64,000 nucleotides of DNA from Anaspis maculata (taxonomy: Eukaryota; Arthropoda; Insecta; Coleoptera; Scraptiidae): assembly GCA_949128115.1 (NCBI GenBank), contig OX421962.1, positions 40,509,745-40,573,744 of the forward strand, written 5' to 3'. A program made the translations under genes and the position numbers. This document shows positions 46,065-57,493 of the stretch, piece by piece. A model generated the notes under the pieces. That model had not been told where the DNA came from. It was given only the letters and a program-made list of their open reading frames with translations, and ran no database searches. Position 1 is the stretch's first letter; the number at the start of each line of letters is the position of its first letter.

Positions 46065-47165
46065 CTACTGTTGAAAAATTGAAGTCTTTGGCTAGTGCAA
46101 AAAATTTGCGTATTTGGTATTATTTTCCACATTTTTGTATCAGTTCATTCCATTTATAAAGTCTAAATTGCGATAAATTATTTATTCAACTACAAGTACA
46201 ACATATTATTGTAGATCTATAACCATAACTAAAAATAGTTCGAAAAATTCAACGAGGAAGTGACATCAGTGCAAAGAGTTCCCATCACACTGATGGCATT
46301 TCCCCGTTGAATCGCGAGTGATAGTCTTTCTCTAAACCAGGAGCCCTCTTTGTATTGCGATAGTCCCATTTTTAGAATGCCAGGTGAAGAAGTGAGCAAT
46401 TTTTACTATTCAGCTCAACAGCGGTTTTTACAATATCCTAGTCGATATTGCTGATAACATTGCTAGAAAAAAATAGGTTGAACTGTCTTCTAACAATATT
46501 TCGAGAGTTTACTGGCGGAACCGCACGTGAAAACACGTACACGAATTTTTATTAGGCGCGGTGAAATACATAAAGCACTGAGCTAGTACGTAATAGGGAC
46601 TGCAATAAGTACTTTGCTCAGGACGCGCGGCTGATACACTCACTATCAAAGACCATGACCTCACAAAATGGTCTACTCCAGAGAAGTATAGAGCAACAAG
46701 ATGCCCGCCCAAAATAATCTGAACACCACTTGCCAAATATTTGCCGGTACCTACTACATTTCGCTCGGACCGGGCGCAAATGAGAGCTGGAAACCTTCTT
46801 ACCACTCTCGATTGAAATTCATCTACAGGATTTTCACATACGATCCTGTATTTAAAATGTTAAAATATTGTTAGAAGACAGTCCAACCTATTTTTACCTG
46901 GTAATGTTACCAGTAATATTGATTGAAAAATTTGGGGAAACCGAAACCACTGTTAAACTGGGCAATGATAATTGCTCACTTTTTACCTGGCACTAAAAAT
47001 GAGACTACCTCAATTTCGATTTCAATGCTAGAATTCGCTGGTCTGAAAATGTAGAAAACGACGTCAAACGCGCCAATTTTTCATGTTTTTGTGGGTGAAA
47101 AAAAAAGGGATAATTTTTCGCACTAGCCGAAGACTTTAATTTTTTCAGCAGGAAAGAATAATAGC
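46065..47165. mobile_element. 1.1-kb palindromic element
   Basis: GAAGTCTTTGGCTAGTGC (46081) faces GCACTAGCCGAAGACTT (47121). AGGTTGAACTGTCTTCTAAC (46475) faces TTAGAAGACAGTCCAACC (46871). Arms of roughly 300-440 bp surround a 340-bp centre. The left arm has extra DNA relative to the right arm. Confidence 0.65.
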
Positions 47166-47425
47166 GAAACGGGTTTGGTATAACTCATCGACGGGATAAC
47201 TTTCCGACAACCAACTCATCGACAAGACAACTCACCAACAAGACAGCTCACCGACAGGACAACTCGCTGATAGGACAATTCATCGACAGGATGAGTTGCC
47301 CGACACCCAACTCATCGACAGGATAAGTTGCCGACATTTAACTCATCCCCAGGATAACCTGCTGACACCCTACTCATCAACAGGAAAACTAGGGAAACTT
47401 GCCGACAGCACTTGACCCTGTTCTT

Positions 47426-47827
47426 GTTGTTTTCGAATCAAAGAACCTTATTGCCTGACTTGAGGAGCTTGTGATGTGGTAGTCAGCGCGTTCGACTACC
47501 ACACCAGAGGTCGTAGGTTCAAGTCCCACTGTGGGCGCTCGGATTCTTGTCTGGAAAACAAACAAATAATGAGTGCTAAATGCAAGACGCACGTGTGTTG
47601 CATAGTACAAACAATGGTGCCGACCCCATGCGATGTTACACGGCTTGAAGGAACTTTAAGTAAGGTTTACTGCTTTATTCTTCCTTATTCTTGTAAGCAC
47701 TTTGGAGACCACTTTGTATTGTTTTAATTGTTAAAGAAGGAATAAACTTATTTATTTATTTATTTTATTTATTTATTTATTATGTCCAAGTTGTTTTTGA
47801 ATCAAAGAACTTCATTGCCTGACTTGA
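47426..47827. repeat. 38-bp direct repeats flanking the SINE
   Basis: 47426-47463 and 47790-47827 share GTTGTTTTCGAATCAAAGAA...TTGCCTGACTTGA with three mismatches over 38 bp. They look like a very long target-site duplication of the SINE, or a pre-existing local duplication. Confidence 0.65.
47464..47789 (+). repeat. tRNA-derived SINE, copy 2
   Basis: The 5' part is tRNA-like: A box TGTGGTAGTCAGCGCG (47475-47490) and B box GGTTCAAGTCC (47516-47526). The body includes AATGGTGCCGACCCCAT (47613), and the 3' tail is (TTTA)n at about 47748-47785. It is the cleaner of two copies (the other is at 5078-5376). Transcription would be by RNA polymerase III; retroposition would need a partner LINE. An authentic tRNA is excluded because the cloverleaf is imperfect and the tail is present. 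Confidence 0.75.
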
Positions 47828-48133
47828 TCTGACCGGATCTACAAAAAAAAAACGGGACTTGACGAGGTCCATGTACCCGGCTTTAACATGTCCAAGTTGT
47901 CTTTAGGGCGATTCACTTTGCATTTTGTGTTAAGGAATGCCACCTGGCATAGTTGTAGTATGGGCTCAGACCGAGACTCAGACATACCAAATCAGCTTCC
48001 TAGCTAAATTTGCACCCCGTGTAGGGTGGGGCGGGGGTCTCTGGAAGTTAGAAGTGTAAGAGTTTTTTCAAACCATGCTACAATATTTTCATTATTTTCG
48101 TAAGTTGTTACGTGTTACCGTATAAGTTTTCTT
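47828..48133. other. Central part of the FB-like element
   Basis: Unassigned; TGTCCAAGTTGT recurs at 47783 and 47888. Confidence 0.3.
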
Positions 48134-48474
48134 GTTGCTGATGTCGTCCAGTTGTCCTGTCGATGAATTGTCTTGTCGGCGAGTTGTCCTGTCGACGAGT
48201 GGTCTCGTCGGCAAGTTGTCTTGTTGGTGAGTTGTCTTGTCGGCGAGTTGTCTTGTTGATGAGTTGTCTTGCCAATGAGTTGGGTGTCGGCAAGTTATCC
48301 TGTCGATGAGTTGGGTGTCGACGAGTTGTCCGACTACCAGCGACACACGTGAGTCAAAAATCAAAAACAGGCGCAAAAATTCACACTACTACCTATTGTT
48401 GGCATGGAAAACATAGATCATAGAATGTATGTAACACACTTGTTTTGGACCCAATCTAGGACCGTATCGCTTGA

Positions 48475-48671
48475 TACAGGGTGTTTACGTATAAATTATA
48501 CTTCCCTTCCCTGCTAGAGACTCCTCCTTGAACATAATTTCAAAAAATGAGAAATGATTCTTACATAATTTTTTCCGTAGGTGTCGAATCTGCCCAATTA
48601 CACTTTTTGTGTATATCGGATCGCTCACAGGGTGAAACATCGAAACTTTTTCTCAACTTAGATACCCTGTA
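48475..48671. mobile_element. MITE with TACAGGGTG / ACCCTGTA ends, left copy
   Basis: TACAGGGTGTTTACG at 48475 and GATACCCTGTA ending at 48671 form the inverted termini. It is the left half of the symmetric structure that continues to 49242. Confidence 0.5.
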
Positions 48672-49110
48672 TTTCAACATGAAAATCGATTCCGATTTTT
48701 ATCCTGATTATGAATATATATCACACTTGATAGGTTATGCAACAAAACACATGTAAAAAAAACTGTTGAACTGTCAGAAAATATCGAAAAATCTTTTTTT
48801 TTCGACAGTTCAAGTTTGTGGGGTCAAGTTAGGTTAAGTGATAGTCTCAAACTATAATCAAATCCATTTCCCCAAAATGATGATAAATTTACTGAGTTAC
48901 TTTGGAAAAAAAAATCATGTTCCGATATTTTTTAAACCTAATCAGTTTTTTTTCATAATAACTGACCTTGACCTTGAATTGACTGACCTATCAACCTATC
49001 AAGTGTGATATATATATATATATATATTCAGGATCAAGACCTGAATCGATTCCTATATTGAAATACAGGGTGTCCGATTTGAGGAAAATTTCCGATGTTA
49101 TATCGATGTA
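48608..49110. mobile_element. Palindrome carrying TACAGGGTG ends in both arms
   Basis: ATTTCAACATGAAAATCGAT and CACACTTGATAGGTT on the left face AACCTATCAAGTGTG and ATCGATTCCTATATTGAAAT on the right. A TA microsatellite (49009-49027) has expanded in the right arm only. The centre (48740-48980) is A/T-rich with CTTGACC repeats. Confidence 0.6.
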
Positions 49111-49242
49111 AGCGATATACCACAAAAAAAAATTTGTGGACAGATTCAAAACCTACGGAAAAGATTGTAAGAACCGTTTTTCATTTTTATTCAAGGAGAA
49201 GTCTTCAGGGCAAGGCGAATATTTACAAATGAACACCCTGTA
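49064..49242. mobile_element. 179-bp MITE, TACAGGGTGT / ACACCCTGTA
   Basis: Perfect 10-bp inverted termini (49064-49073 and 49233-49242). No coding frame beyond a chance 67-codon frame. Confidence 0.6.
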
Positions 49243-49605
49243 TGTTCTAATAGCCCATTTTGGTATGAATATTTCTGTATCAGCTTTTTTGTGCTGTCGA
49301 AATATTAAAAGTGCAACATTGATGACTGGTGAATGGTGAATATTGGCAATGGTAGAGGTTTCAGCAATTTTTACATTTTTCCATAAAATTCACGTCTTAT
49401 GCGATTTTTCACAAAAAATCCTGCAACCCAAGGTCGCACCTGAAGAAAATTCTCGTCACAGCTGAGTTGCTGGTGAACATCAATTATATCATTTTATAGA
49501 AGAAAGTTTGATGATTCCTAAGGTCAAACCATTTCAGCCTCTTCCAAGTATTTATTTTCGAAAGGGGGAAAATGTATATGGAAGACAGTGCAACTTCGGC
49601 ATGAA

Positions 49606-49955
49606 GTTTCCTACAATAATGGAGTATTATACTGAAAAATTTTTTTGATTGGAATGGAAACTACATCGAAAAATAATTGACCTGTGTTTTTTTATTCATT
49701 CAAAAACCGTATCGTTTGGGCGTAATGAATAAATAACATCAACTAGTTCTGCTGACGTCACAGCGAGTCACCGCCTATACTGCCTGTGTAAATGTCGTCA
49801 GAAATAGGCAGAATATAGGAATTTCGTTTATTTATTGCGGCCAAACGATACGATTTTTGGCTGAATAAAAAAATACGGGTCAGTTATTTTTCAATATAGT
49901 TTCTGATTCCATCGATTTTTTTTTTTCAAAAGTATTATACTCTATACTTGTTCGA
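49606..49955. mobile_element. 350-bp foldback element
   Basis: AACCGTATCGTTTGGGCGTA faces GCGGCCAAACGATACGATTT. GGAATGGAAACTACATCG faces CGATGGAATCAGAAACTATA in imperfect inverse. Arms about 125 bp, centre about 90 bp. Confidence 0.65.
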
Positions 49956-51355
49956 TAATTATAATATTTGGTCAAATGACAGTTCAAACTTTCTAGTATC
50001 ATATTCCAAGGTTAAAATTGGAAAGAAAAACATAAAATGGTATTTTTGCGCCCTATATGTTGATTTCTGGCTCACTGTGCGACATGGGGACTGATTCTGG
50101 TGAGATCTGTGATAGTCGGACGTTTTTTCTTTACTGGGAAGTTATAACGATATTAGAAAGTGATTTCGTAGGAGTTCCAGCACTTTCAAATTTCATGGGC
50201 CCTTTGCCCTCCCCCAGAAAATTTTTTGCAAGGAGCTCATTCTCAAACGAAAGAGCAGAATGTGTACCATCGCAGATTCGCGTATATTCCGGCAAGCTCT
50301 GGAAATGTGACGTCTTCTTCCTTAATTCTACGTCACTGGTTTAATTTCATTTGAACTCCGCCAATACATAAGACGTATGCTGTGTATGTGTAAGTGGCAA
50401 CTCAGGCTTGAACAAGCTAGCTCAAACGGTTCTTGAGATATAAATTGAAAACTGTTCTTGTCAGTCACCTTTGAAGGGCTGCATCTCCTGAACGGTACGA
50501 GTTAGGTCGGGAAAAACTAAGTCATTTGTTGTCATTTGAGTCAAGGAATCCAGAATTTCCGTTTGGCAAAACGTTAACGATTCTGAAAAACTATCTTGAA
50601 AAACATCAACTGACCAGACCCTATTCACTGACATGCGTTTCGTTCACAACCTAACCCCTACAGTCGAACCAGAAATTCCAAAACACGTAAAAAACAAACA
50701 TTCATTGAAATTTTGCTCATTCACTATCAATTGTTAACGTGTCTTGAGAAACTTCAACTGACCAGACACTACCCACTGACATTCTGTTTACTACCAAGCT
50801 TGCGAGAAAAAAAATTGCGAACTGCCAAAAAACACCATCGTATGAAGTTTCCGATTTCGTAATCTTTCAGCCATAGATTTGTAACGTGGAAATACATGCT
50901 TGGAAACAGTTCCATCCTCGGAACGTCCAAAATAATTGTTTAGGGGCATTTGGCGGCGAATTGTTGTTATTCGCACTTGAAAAAATATATCCTTGAACAA
51001 TTTCCATGATTGTGTGTAGTATGGAAATATGGTCGTGTCTCTCGTTTTGTGATCAAAAAAATATAACGCTTTTGACATTCATCGCATTTTCAAGTGCGGG
51101 AACTACCTACTGACGTTGAGTCTACTGATGAGCAACAGCAAATACAAGTATTTTTGACTAAATTGCTGAAATTTTGCACCGTTCGCCCTCGTATTTCTCT
51201 TTAACGGTGGAAGTGTATACGGGAAATGTTGGCTCGCCTACGTCCTCCTGGAAGTCCTTCATTCCTCCAATAGCTTCCTAAAGCAAATTGAACCCGGCAC
51301 CGCGACGCTGCCTGGCTATGTGTGTGTTGTGTCTCATGAATAAATAATCTGATTA
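49956..51355. other. No recognisable gene; short direct repeat
   Basis: CTTGAAAAACATCAACTGAC (50593) and CTTGAGAAACTTCAACTGAC (50743) begin two copies of a roughly 150-bp unit. Otherwise unassigned. Confidence 0.4.
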
Positions 51356-52857
51356 GTCCGGATGCTAGTTGAAAGTACCTTGCATTTTTTGATGAGAAGA
51401 TGCCACTTGGTGGAAATGTTCTTTGCATCGTACTCTTCCGATCCAGAAAGGTAGCCATTAGCTCCATCCATGCCAGCGGCGTATACAGGGTGATACAGAA
51501 AAAAAAAGTTTAAAAATTATATTTAATCAACCGAAACATGTGGAGACGTGTAACTCACCACATACATTGACTATTTTATGCTTATGAAGTCACAGTAAAC
51601 TGTTCTTGATTACCTTAAACCGTCTTTGAAATGTAGGTGAAAAACAGAGAAAAAAACAAGAACACTCTTTTTTCCATAAATAAGTAATTCTTCGAGATAT
51701 TGACACAATACTTGGTATTTCTACAAAAAGTAATGTTAGAAATGATATGAGCGGGGTAGCCAATTTCTAAGCCAACTATTTTCAGAAATACGATTGTCAA
51801 CTTTTTTTTCCTCTTGAGCACCATCTTGAATCTGCCCTGTGAGGCATCGTTGAAAAAGTGATTAGTTATTATGAAAATGGTAACATGAAATCATTGCATT
51901 GCAAAAACAACCTCCTCATCATAATTTAGTGACCTCTTCGGCGGGAAAGAATTGCCATTCACGTATTTTTTGGCTCTTCAAAGCTTTAGTACCCATGATG
52001 GCATTTGCAACATCTGGAATGGTGAAATATGTTACGCATCATGAACCTTGGTGTACTTTGAGGTAGCCTACCAAGTTTCACCATCATCAATTGAGAGGTT
52101 TGTTCTTAAAAGGTGTTTGAACAAAATGTGTGTCGTTTTTCTATGAAAAATACAAAATATTGGGTCTCTTCCCCTTACTTGATCCCTCACTGAGGATAGC
52201 CTGAAACCGAAAGTCCCCAAATTTTTCATAATAATGGTTCAGTGGGAAGTACTCTTCAATGTTTAGTTGTCAAAAATTGCATAGTTGCGCTCAGATTCCA
52301 GACAGAGAGCGACAAAGAAGTTCATGCAGTCAAAAAAGACATAAATTACAGTCGAGAAAAAACTAGTCCAGAACTAGACTGAAAGCCGTCTAGAGACCTT
52401 GCTTTTTACAACATAAATGTGCAATTTGGTATACTGTTAGAGCCTTGAGTTAGTGATATTTCAAGGCTTCCACTCACGCTTGAGAGTTTTAGAGAACCTG
52501 TGTATTGCGGGAAGCCTATCTAAAAAGGACATTTTCAGGATTTCTCCGTTGCTTTGAAAGTTGTGTCTTTTTTCACTGCATGAACTTCTTTGTCGCTCTC
52601 TATCTGGAATCTGAACGCAACTATGCAGATTTTGACAACTACACATTGAAAGGCAGTTCTCAGTGAACCATTATCATAAAAATTTTGGAGACTTTCGGTT
52701 TCAGGCTTTCTTCAACGAGGGATCAAATGATGGTGAAAGATCGAATATTCTGTATTTTCCATGAAAAAATTAAACAAATTTTGTTCAAACAGCTTTTAAA
52801 AACAAACCTTTAAATTGATGATTGCAAAACTTGGTAGGCTACCTCAAAGTACATTAA

Positions 52858-54547
52858 CCCGTTAACGCCCAAATTGTTTTTTTCTCTAGAATCTTTGCAA
52901 AAATTGGATATATTGCTATTTAGGACATGCTTAAAGTGAAGGCGTTGACCAAATTCAAAAAAACACTCTAGTTTTTTCAAAAAGTGCTGTCCTATAAATA
53001 GGACGCTGGGCGGATATGAGTATTATTGTGGTAGATAGAAATGAAGTGGAATCTTTTGAAAAATCGCATATATTTCATAGGAATAATAACAAAAGTTGAT
53101 GAATTCTCTTTATAATATCAATAATAACAATAATTGATGAATATCATAGAAACAAACAAAATTGAACACTTCAAAAATAAACAATACTAGTTATGAACGG
53201 TTTCACTTCACTATTTTCGATGGTATTTGGAAAAACAGACCATGCACAGAGTAACATTGCACTTGCTGCAAAATGTTAGGGGTTTACCTAAGCAATTGTG
53301 GTATATTCACCGGCGTTGCTTGTCACGTTTCCCGATTACAGAACCTCTTTCATCGTACCTCATTTCATCAGACACCTTCGATTTAGAAGTTGAAGGAAAG
53401 CTATACGGTCTGCCTTTTCTGATTTGTTTGGTGTGTCCATTTTTTAGGTACTGCACTGCAATAGACCTTCTGAAATTCCTTGTGGAAATTGACTTTTTAC
53501 CATGAAGATTTCAGTATAAAGGGAACGCATTGGCAACTGCCATATCAACGACGCGGGTGACTAGGCACCAGTTCCACTTTTTTCCCTTACTCCTCGCCTT
53601 CAAAAATATTTACAGGCTTTGCCTCTCCCAAAGTCGCCTTCAGTGACGCAAGTTTCCTGTCGGGTCCGTCTTGTAACGGGCCGGTTTGGTATTTTGGCGA
53701 AACATGCTTCCATTTTGTAGTAACTGTCATCTTGGCTGCCCTTTTTTTCTGCGGAAGTAACTGGCTGCTTATCGAAGGACCTTTGATTCTGGCAGTCAGC
53801 GACGCCAGTGGTAAGTCGTCTTTATCGTCGTCATTGTCATTCTCCTGTGGGTACGTGGACGTGGCGCCTCCCTCATCAATATCATCAAGGATGTCGACTT
53901 CAGTACAGCCTGGGGATATCTTTGACGATCGGTGTAGACAGCTCGCCATCTCCACACGCCTCCTCATCCGTCAGCTCGTCGACCTCAGGTGGTAGGGCTA
54001 GAATGACTCCCTCGATGACTTCAAAAAAAAAAAACATTGCCTTCTTCAAGGCTTTGAAAACATATTTGGAAGTTTGATTGCTCATTATATTGGCTAGCAG
54101 TCAAATCTAGAATGAAAATTCAAATATGAGTTGATGACTAAAATATTTGCAAAAATGCACTGTAACGCCCAGCGTCCTATTTATAGGACGCCAAGATTCA
54201 CAAGTTATCACAGAAAAATTTGACTGCAATCGAACAAAACTAATATTTTTGGTAATCATCTTGATGCTCCAACATGCTAAAATATTGAAAAAAAGGCACT
54301 TACCTCTTGTAGTTTTCACAAAATAAGAAAAACACTGTCGAGGTGCATATGTGCAAAAATTTAACGATACGGCCGCATCGACCAGTGAAAGAACAATAAC
54401 AATCATCAAGAACTTGCGCGGGCTAAAAAAGCCCTTGGGTATCCGCTTTTTGTCGGCGAGTACCTAGAACCCGTAAGTACCGCGAATTGGCAGAAAAAAA
54501 AATCATGAACGCACTGTCCTATAAATAGGACGCTGGGCGGAAACGGG
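52858..54547. mobile_element. Internally deleted piggyBac element (1690 bp)
   Basis: TTAA lies immediately outside both ends (52854-52857 and 54548-54551), the obligate piggyBac target. The ends are CCCGTTAACGCCC and GGCGGAAACGGG. Three copies of the palindrome GTCCTATAAATAGGAC next to GCCCAGCG occur: at 52988-53004, 54173-54190 and 54507-54523, as sub-terminal repeats. The other palindrome arm (and copy 1 at 4170) reads ACATCAAGGTTCAT at the same point, giving the uninserted state. A degenerate transposase lies inside on the minus strand. Confidence 0.85.
53211..53967 (-). pseudogene. Deleted piggyBac transposase
   Basis: Reading from 53967: an N-terminal segment rich in Asp/Glu (DILDDIDEGG, DNDDDKDD), a basic patch with KWKHVSPKY, and an acidic end at 53587. 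The catalytic DDD core (roughly four hundred residues in the family) is missing. Directly after, shifted one base, comes WNWCLVTRVVDMAVANAF (53520-53580), the segment just past the last catalytic region (family form: ..LFTHLLDM...NAW..Y). Then GRPYSFPSTS...VSDEMRYDE, and finally the Cys-rich FCSKCNVTLCMVCFSKYH, ending TAG at 53211. This is the C-terminal zinc-binding domain that binds the transposon ends in piggyBac. In-frame stops interrupt the C-terminal part at two places. It is a dead copy that could only move if helped by an intact relative. Confidence 0.8.
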
Positions 54548-55255
54548 TTAAGGTTCATAATGCGTAACATATTTTACCATTCCAGATGTTGCAAATGCCA
54601 TCATGGGCACTACAGCTTTGAAGAACCAGAAAATACGTGAATGGCAATACTTTTTCGCCGAAGAGGTCACTAAATTATGATGAGAAGGTTGTTTCTACGA
54701 TGCAACGATTACATATTACCATTATTATGATAACCAATCATTTTTTTCACAATGCCTCATAGGGCAAATTCAGGATGGTGCTCAAGAAGAAAAAGAAGTT
54801 GACAATCGTATAACTGGAAATAGTTGGCTTAGGAATTGGCTACCCAGTTCATATCATTTCTAACATTACTTTTTGTAGAAATACCAAGTTTTGTGTCAAT
54901 ATCTCTAAGAATCACTTATTTATGGAAAAAAGAGTGTTTTTGTTCTTTTTCCTGTTATTCCCTTACATTTCGAAGACGGTTCAAGGTAATCAAGAACGGT
55001 TTGCTGTGACTTCATGAGCATAAAACAGTTAATGTATCTGGTAAATTACACTTCTCCACATGCTTCGGTTATTTGAATATAATTTTCCAACTTTTTTTTA
55101 CTGTTTCACCCTGTATACGCTGCCAGCATGGATGACGCTGATGGCTACCTTTCTGGATCGGAAGAGTATGATGCAAAGAACATTACCACCAAGTAGCATC
55201 TTCTCATCAAAAAATGCAAGGTTCATTCCATTTTATGCAACTAGCATCCGGACTA

Positions 55256-55790
55256 GATGGCAAACGCCGAGCTGTGACAAGCAACAAAATGCTCTAGGGC
55301 CATGGGACATGTCACGGCTTCCGACCCGGCATCATCATCATCAGCATTATCATCAAAGTCACTTGATTAGTTAACATCATGTGGACATCAGCCGGCAGGC
55401 CAGCAGAAGAGCGCCGCGACGGTGCCTTCTGCTGGTGGCCGCGTATTATACCGCCGAAAAACCGCGCCGCGGCAGGGCGTCGGCGCGCGTCGAGAGCGTC
55501 GCGATGGCAACGACGCCTGGTGGGGCAGAGGCGTCGGAGTGGGGTTCGTATGTCAAGGGTGTCCGGTTGTCAGTCAGTGTCAGTACACGGGTTTCATCTG
55601 GCGTCGGTCGTCGTCGTCGTCGTCGTCGCTCTCTGGTGCCACCCTCACGCTGTATCACTACTACTTCTACACACACAGCGCTCTGGCTCTTTCTGCCCCT
55701 CTTGGTTCGCGCATCATGTGCGTGCATCCGCCCGCCTTGCGCAACGCTCTCCACTGACTGATCTAAACTAAGGATACTCTCGGGAACTGT
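55256..55790 (+). promoter_or_regulatory. CpG-rich island, possible promoter and 5' untranslated exon
   Basis: From about 55375 to 55745 the sequence is strongly G+C and CpG enriched compared with everything around it, with CGTCGT simple repeats (55602-55630). A strong donor site, GGGAACT/GTAAGT, is at 55789. Several frames of 100-130 codons are open at once on both strands, which is typical of GC-rich DNA, and none is recognised. This is the best candidate in the window for the start of a real host gene transcribed rightward, but there is no direct evidence of transcription and no coding exon follows that I can identify. Confidence 0.3.
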
Positions 55791-57491
55791 AAGTTATCCA
55801 TCACCCTGTGGTTTCTCCTCCAGAAACGTTGTGGTTGTTGTTGTTGTTGTTCTCCGGTTATTGTGTTTGTTTGCTTTTTTCCTTCCAATCTCAGATGGTC
55901 AGCTGTTACTTTGAGTGTTTATAGTGTTTTGTGGTGGAATTGGAAAAATTGAAGCAGGAAGACGGCGTTTTTGCAAGCGCGCGCCGTCGGACAAACTTTT
56001 CGCCGAATTAGCGCTTCAGAAATAGTCTTGAAGAAATAATAAATCATGGTCGGAACAACGAACTTCTTTGCCAAGAGGTAATGAAAATTCGCGCGCGCTT
56101 CTCGACGCGCGCTTTCTACGATGCGCGCTTTGAGCTTTTTAAAGTCTCGAGAGCTGTAATGCATTGCAAATTTGGTAAAAAACTTATTTCAGAAAAATAA
56201 AGTGTATGTAGTACGTACTCACTGAGGTAGTTCAGGTAGTACCTACTTTCTACAAAATTATTGTCTATATAGCATTACAAGACCATCGATGTTTGAACCT
56301 TTACAGGGTTATTCCGAATGGATAGATGAACCGAACCTGAAGAATATGATGGTGTGACCAAATAGATTTATAATTGGGGTAGGCTGTGGCTTGGAAGACG
56401 TACGTTTGAGCAAGTTACGTTTTAACGTTCTGATCAACGACATTCTGCAACTCAGTAGACACTCGACGTATGTTCTATCTGTCAAAGCCTATCTGAATAA
56501 TTATCAATTGATTGCACGATAATTTATGATCAGTACCCTTTAGGTTAATGTCAATGTGCATTATTGAGTATAGGCGCCTATCACAATATAACAAGCCATC
56601 ATTTTAATGACTTGTATATTACATGATTTCACTGAGACCTGTAATTTCGCTTCGGCCGTCGAGGACCTCTCACTTGACAGCACCTGATTTAGTTCGTGAT
56701 TTTTTGAAAAGAAGCCACCTCCGTTTTTTCGCTTGCAGATATAATGCTATCGAAAATAGAAAAAAAGAATACGATTTTAAACGGATAAATTTTCATTTCT
56801 TTCAGCTGTCGTGGAGAGAATGAAAAAAAAAACTTCAAAATGATGTGCAACTCGACCTCTCTTATTCATATTCGAAATTTTTTAACGGGTAGTCAGTTAG
56901 TCACCCTGTCCAGGGGGTGGAACGGCAATACTGAAAATACGCTAGTTATATCTATGCCCCTCTCGAAAAAAAAAATCGATCTCTTACAGCTTTTTTCAGA
57001 AAAAAAATTGTGCAGCAAAAAATCGGATGTGGGTCTTTGAAAAAAAATCTGTTTGTATTATCTACTTATATAGGGGTACCTAGAAGCACAGAAGCAATTC
57101 GTTGGATAAACTGAAAGTTCTTTGCGGAACTCTGCAAGGTGTTTCAAAAGTATCGCATTTTGATCCTACGGGGCTACGGTATACACGGGGCCACGGTTCT
57201 ATGGATCACAACAAAAAAATCATGAACTTTTTCGATTTTCACTTTTAAGGTTACGATTACGAAAGCCTTTGACTTCGACTCATTCTAGCTTCATTATTTT
57301 CAAAGGGTGAAGTGAACTAAGGACAAAGGCTTGTGTAATAAAATATCACCCATTGGATGAATGCGCAAATTTATGTTTTTTTTTTATAATATCATATCCC
57401 TGTATTTTATGAACGTCGAAAATCTTTTCTCCCAAAAAGGCCTGTGAACGATTTGTTTGGTCTCTTGACTGATGCTGAGTAGAAAATTACC
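55791..57491. other. No recognisable gene
   Basis: GTT run at 55829-55848; GCGCGC-rich patch at 55976-56120. At 56385 a single GTAGGCTGTGGCTTGG matches the core of the foldback hairpin family. The rest is unassigned. Confidence 0.35.
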
Positions 57492-57493
57492 TA

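Larger units (their letters stand above)
47181..48340. mobile_element. Foldback (FB-like) element: inverted arrays of a 16-bp repeat
   Basis: The left array (47181-47395) has units like AACTCATCGACAGGAC. The right array (48134-48340) has about ten units of the inverse, GTCYTGTCGRYGAGTT. Each array is a run of degenerate 16-mers in head-to-tail order, the two arrays being inverted to each other, as in Drosophila Foldback elements whose long inverted ends are themselves tandem arrays. Because 16 is not a multiple of 3, the array keeps several frames open (48092-48376 minus, Asp/Gln/Thr-rich); this is not a gene. The central part has been invaded by a SINE. Confidence 0.7.
51356..55253. mobile_element. 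Long palindromic TA-flanked element, copy 2 (complete, interrupted)
   Basis: It starts GTCCGGATGCTAGTTG at 51356 and ends with the inverse at 55253. TA lies on both sides (51354-51355, 55254-55255). The left arm (51356 to about 52170) and right arm (about 54552 to 55253) match each other and copy 1. The central inverted pair (52200-52330 against 52560-52720) holds TCTGAACGCAACTATGCAG. Inner TATACAGGGTG motifs are at 51482 and its inverse at 55110. After removing the piggyBac insertion (1690 bp plus one TTAA) the element is about 2.2 kb. It is non-autonomous. Confidence 0.8.

Noticed and set aside
47464..47540. tRNA gene
   Set aside because: A and B boxes are present, but the cloverleaf is poor, the sequence continues into a SINE body with a TTTA tail, and a second diverged copy exists.
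47181..48340. CRISPR-like array
   Set aside because: The short repeats are contiguous and degenerate with no unique spacers, in two inverted blocks, in eukaryotic DNA.
48092..48376. Asp/Gln/Thr-rich repetitive protein
   Set aside because: Generated by the 16-bp tandem array, which stays open in more than one frame because its length is not a multiple of three.
55379..55771. Four overlapping frames of 100-130 codons on both strands
   Set aside because: Simultaneous openness in several frames is what GC-rich DNA produces; no frame has recognisable motifs.
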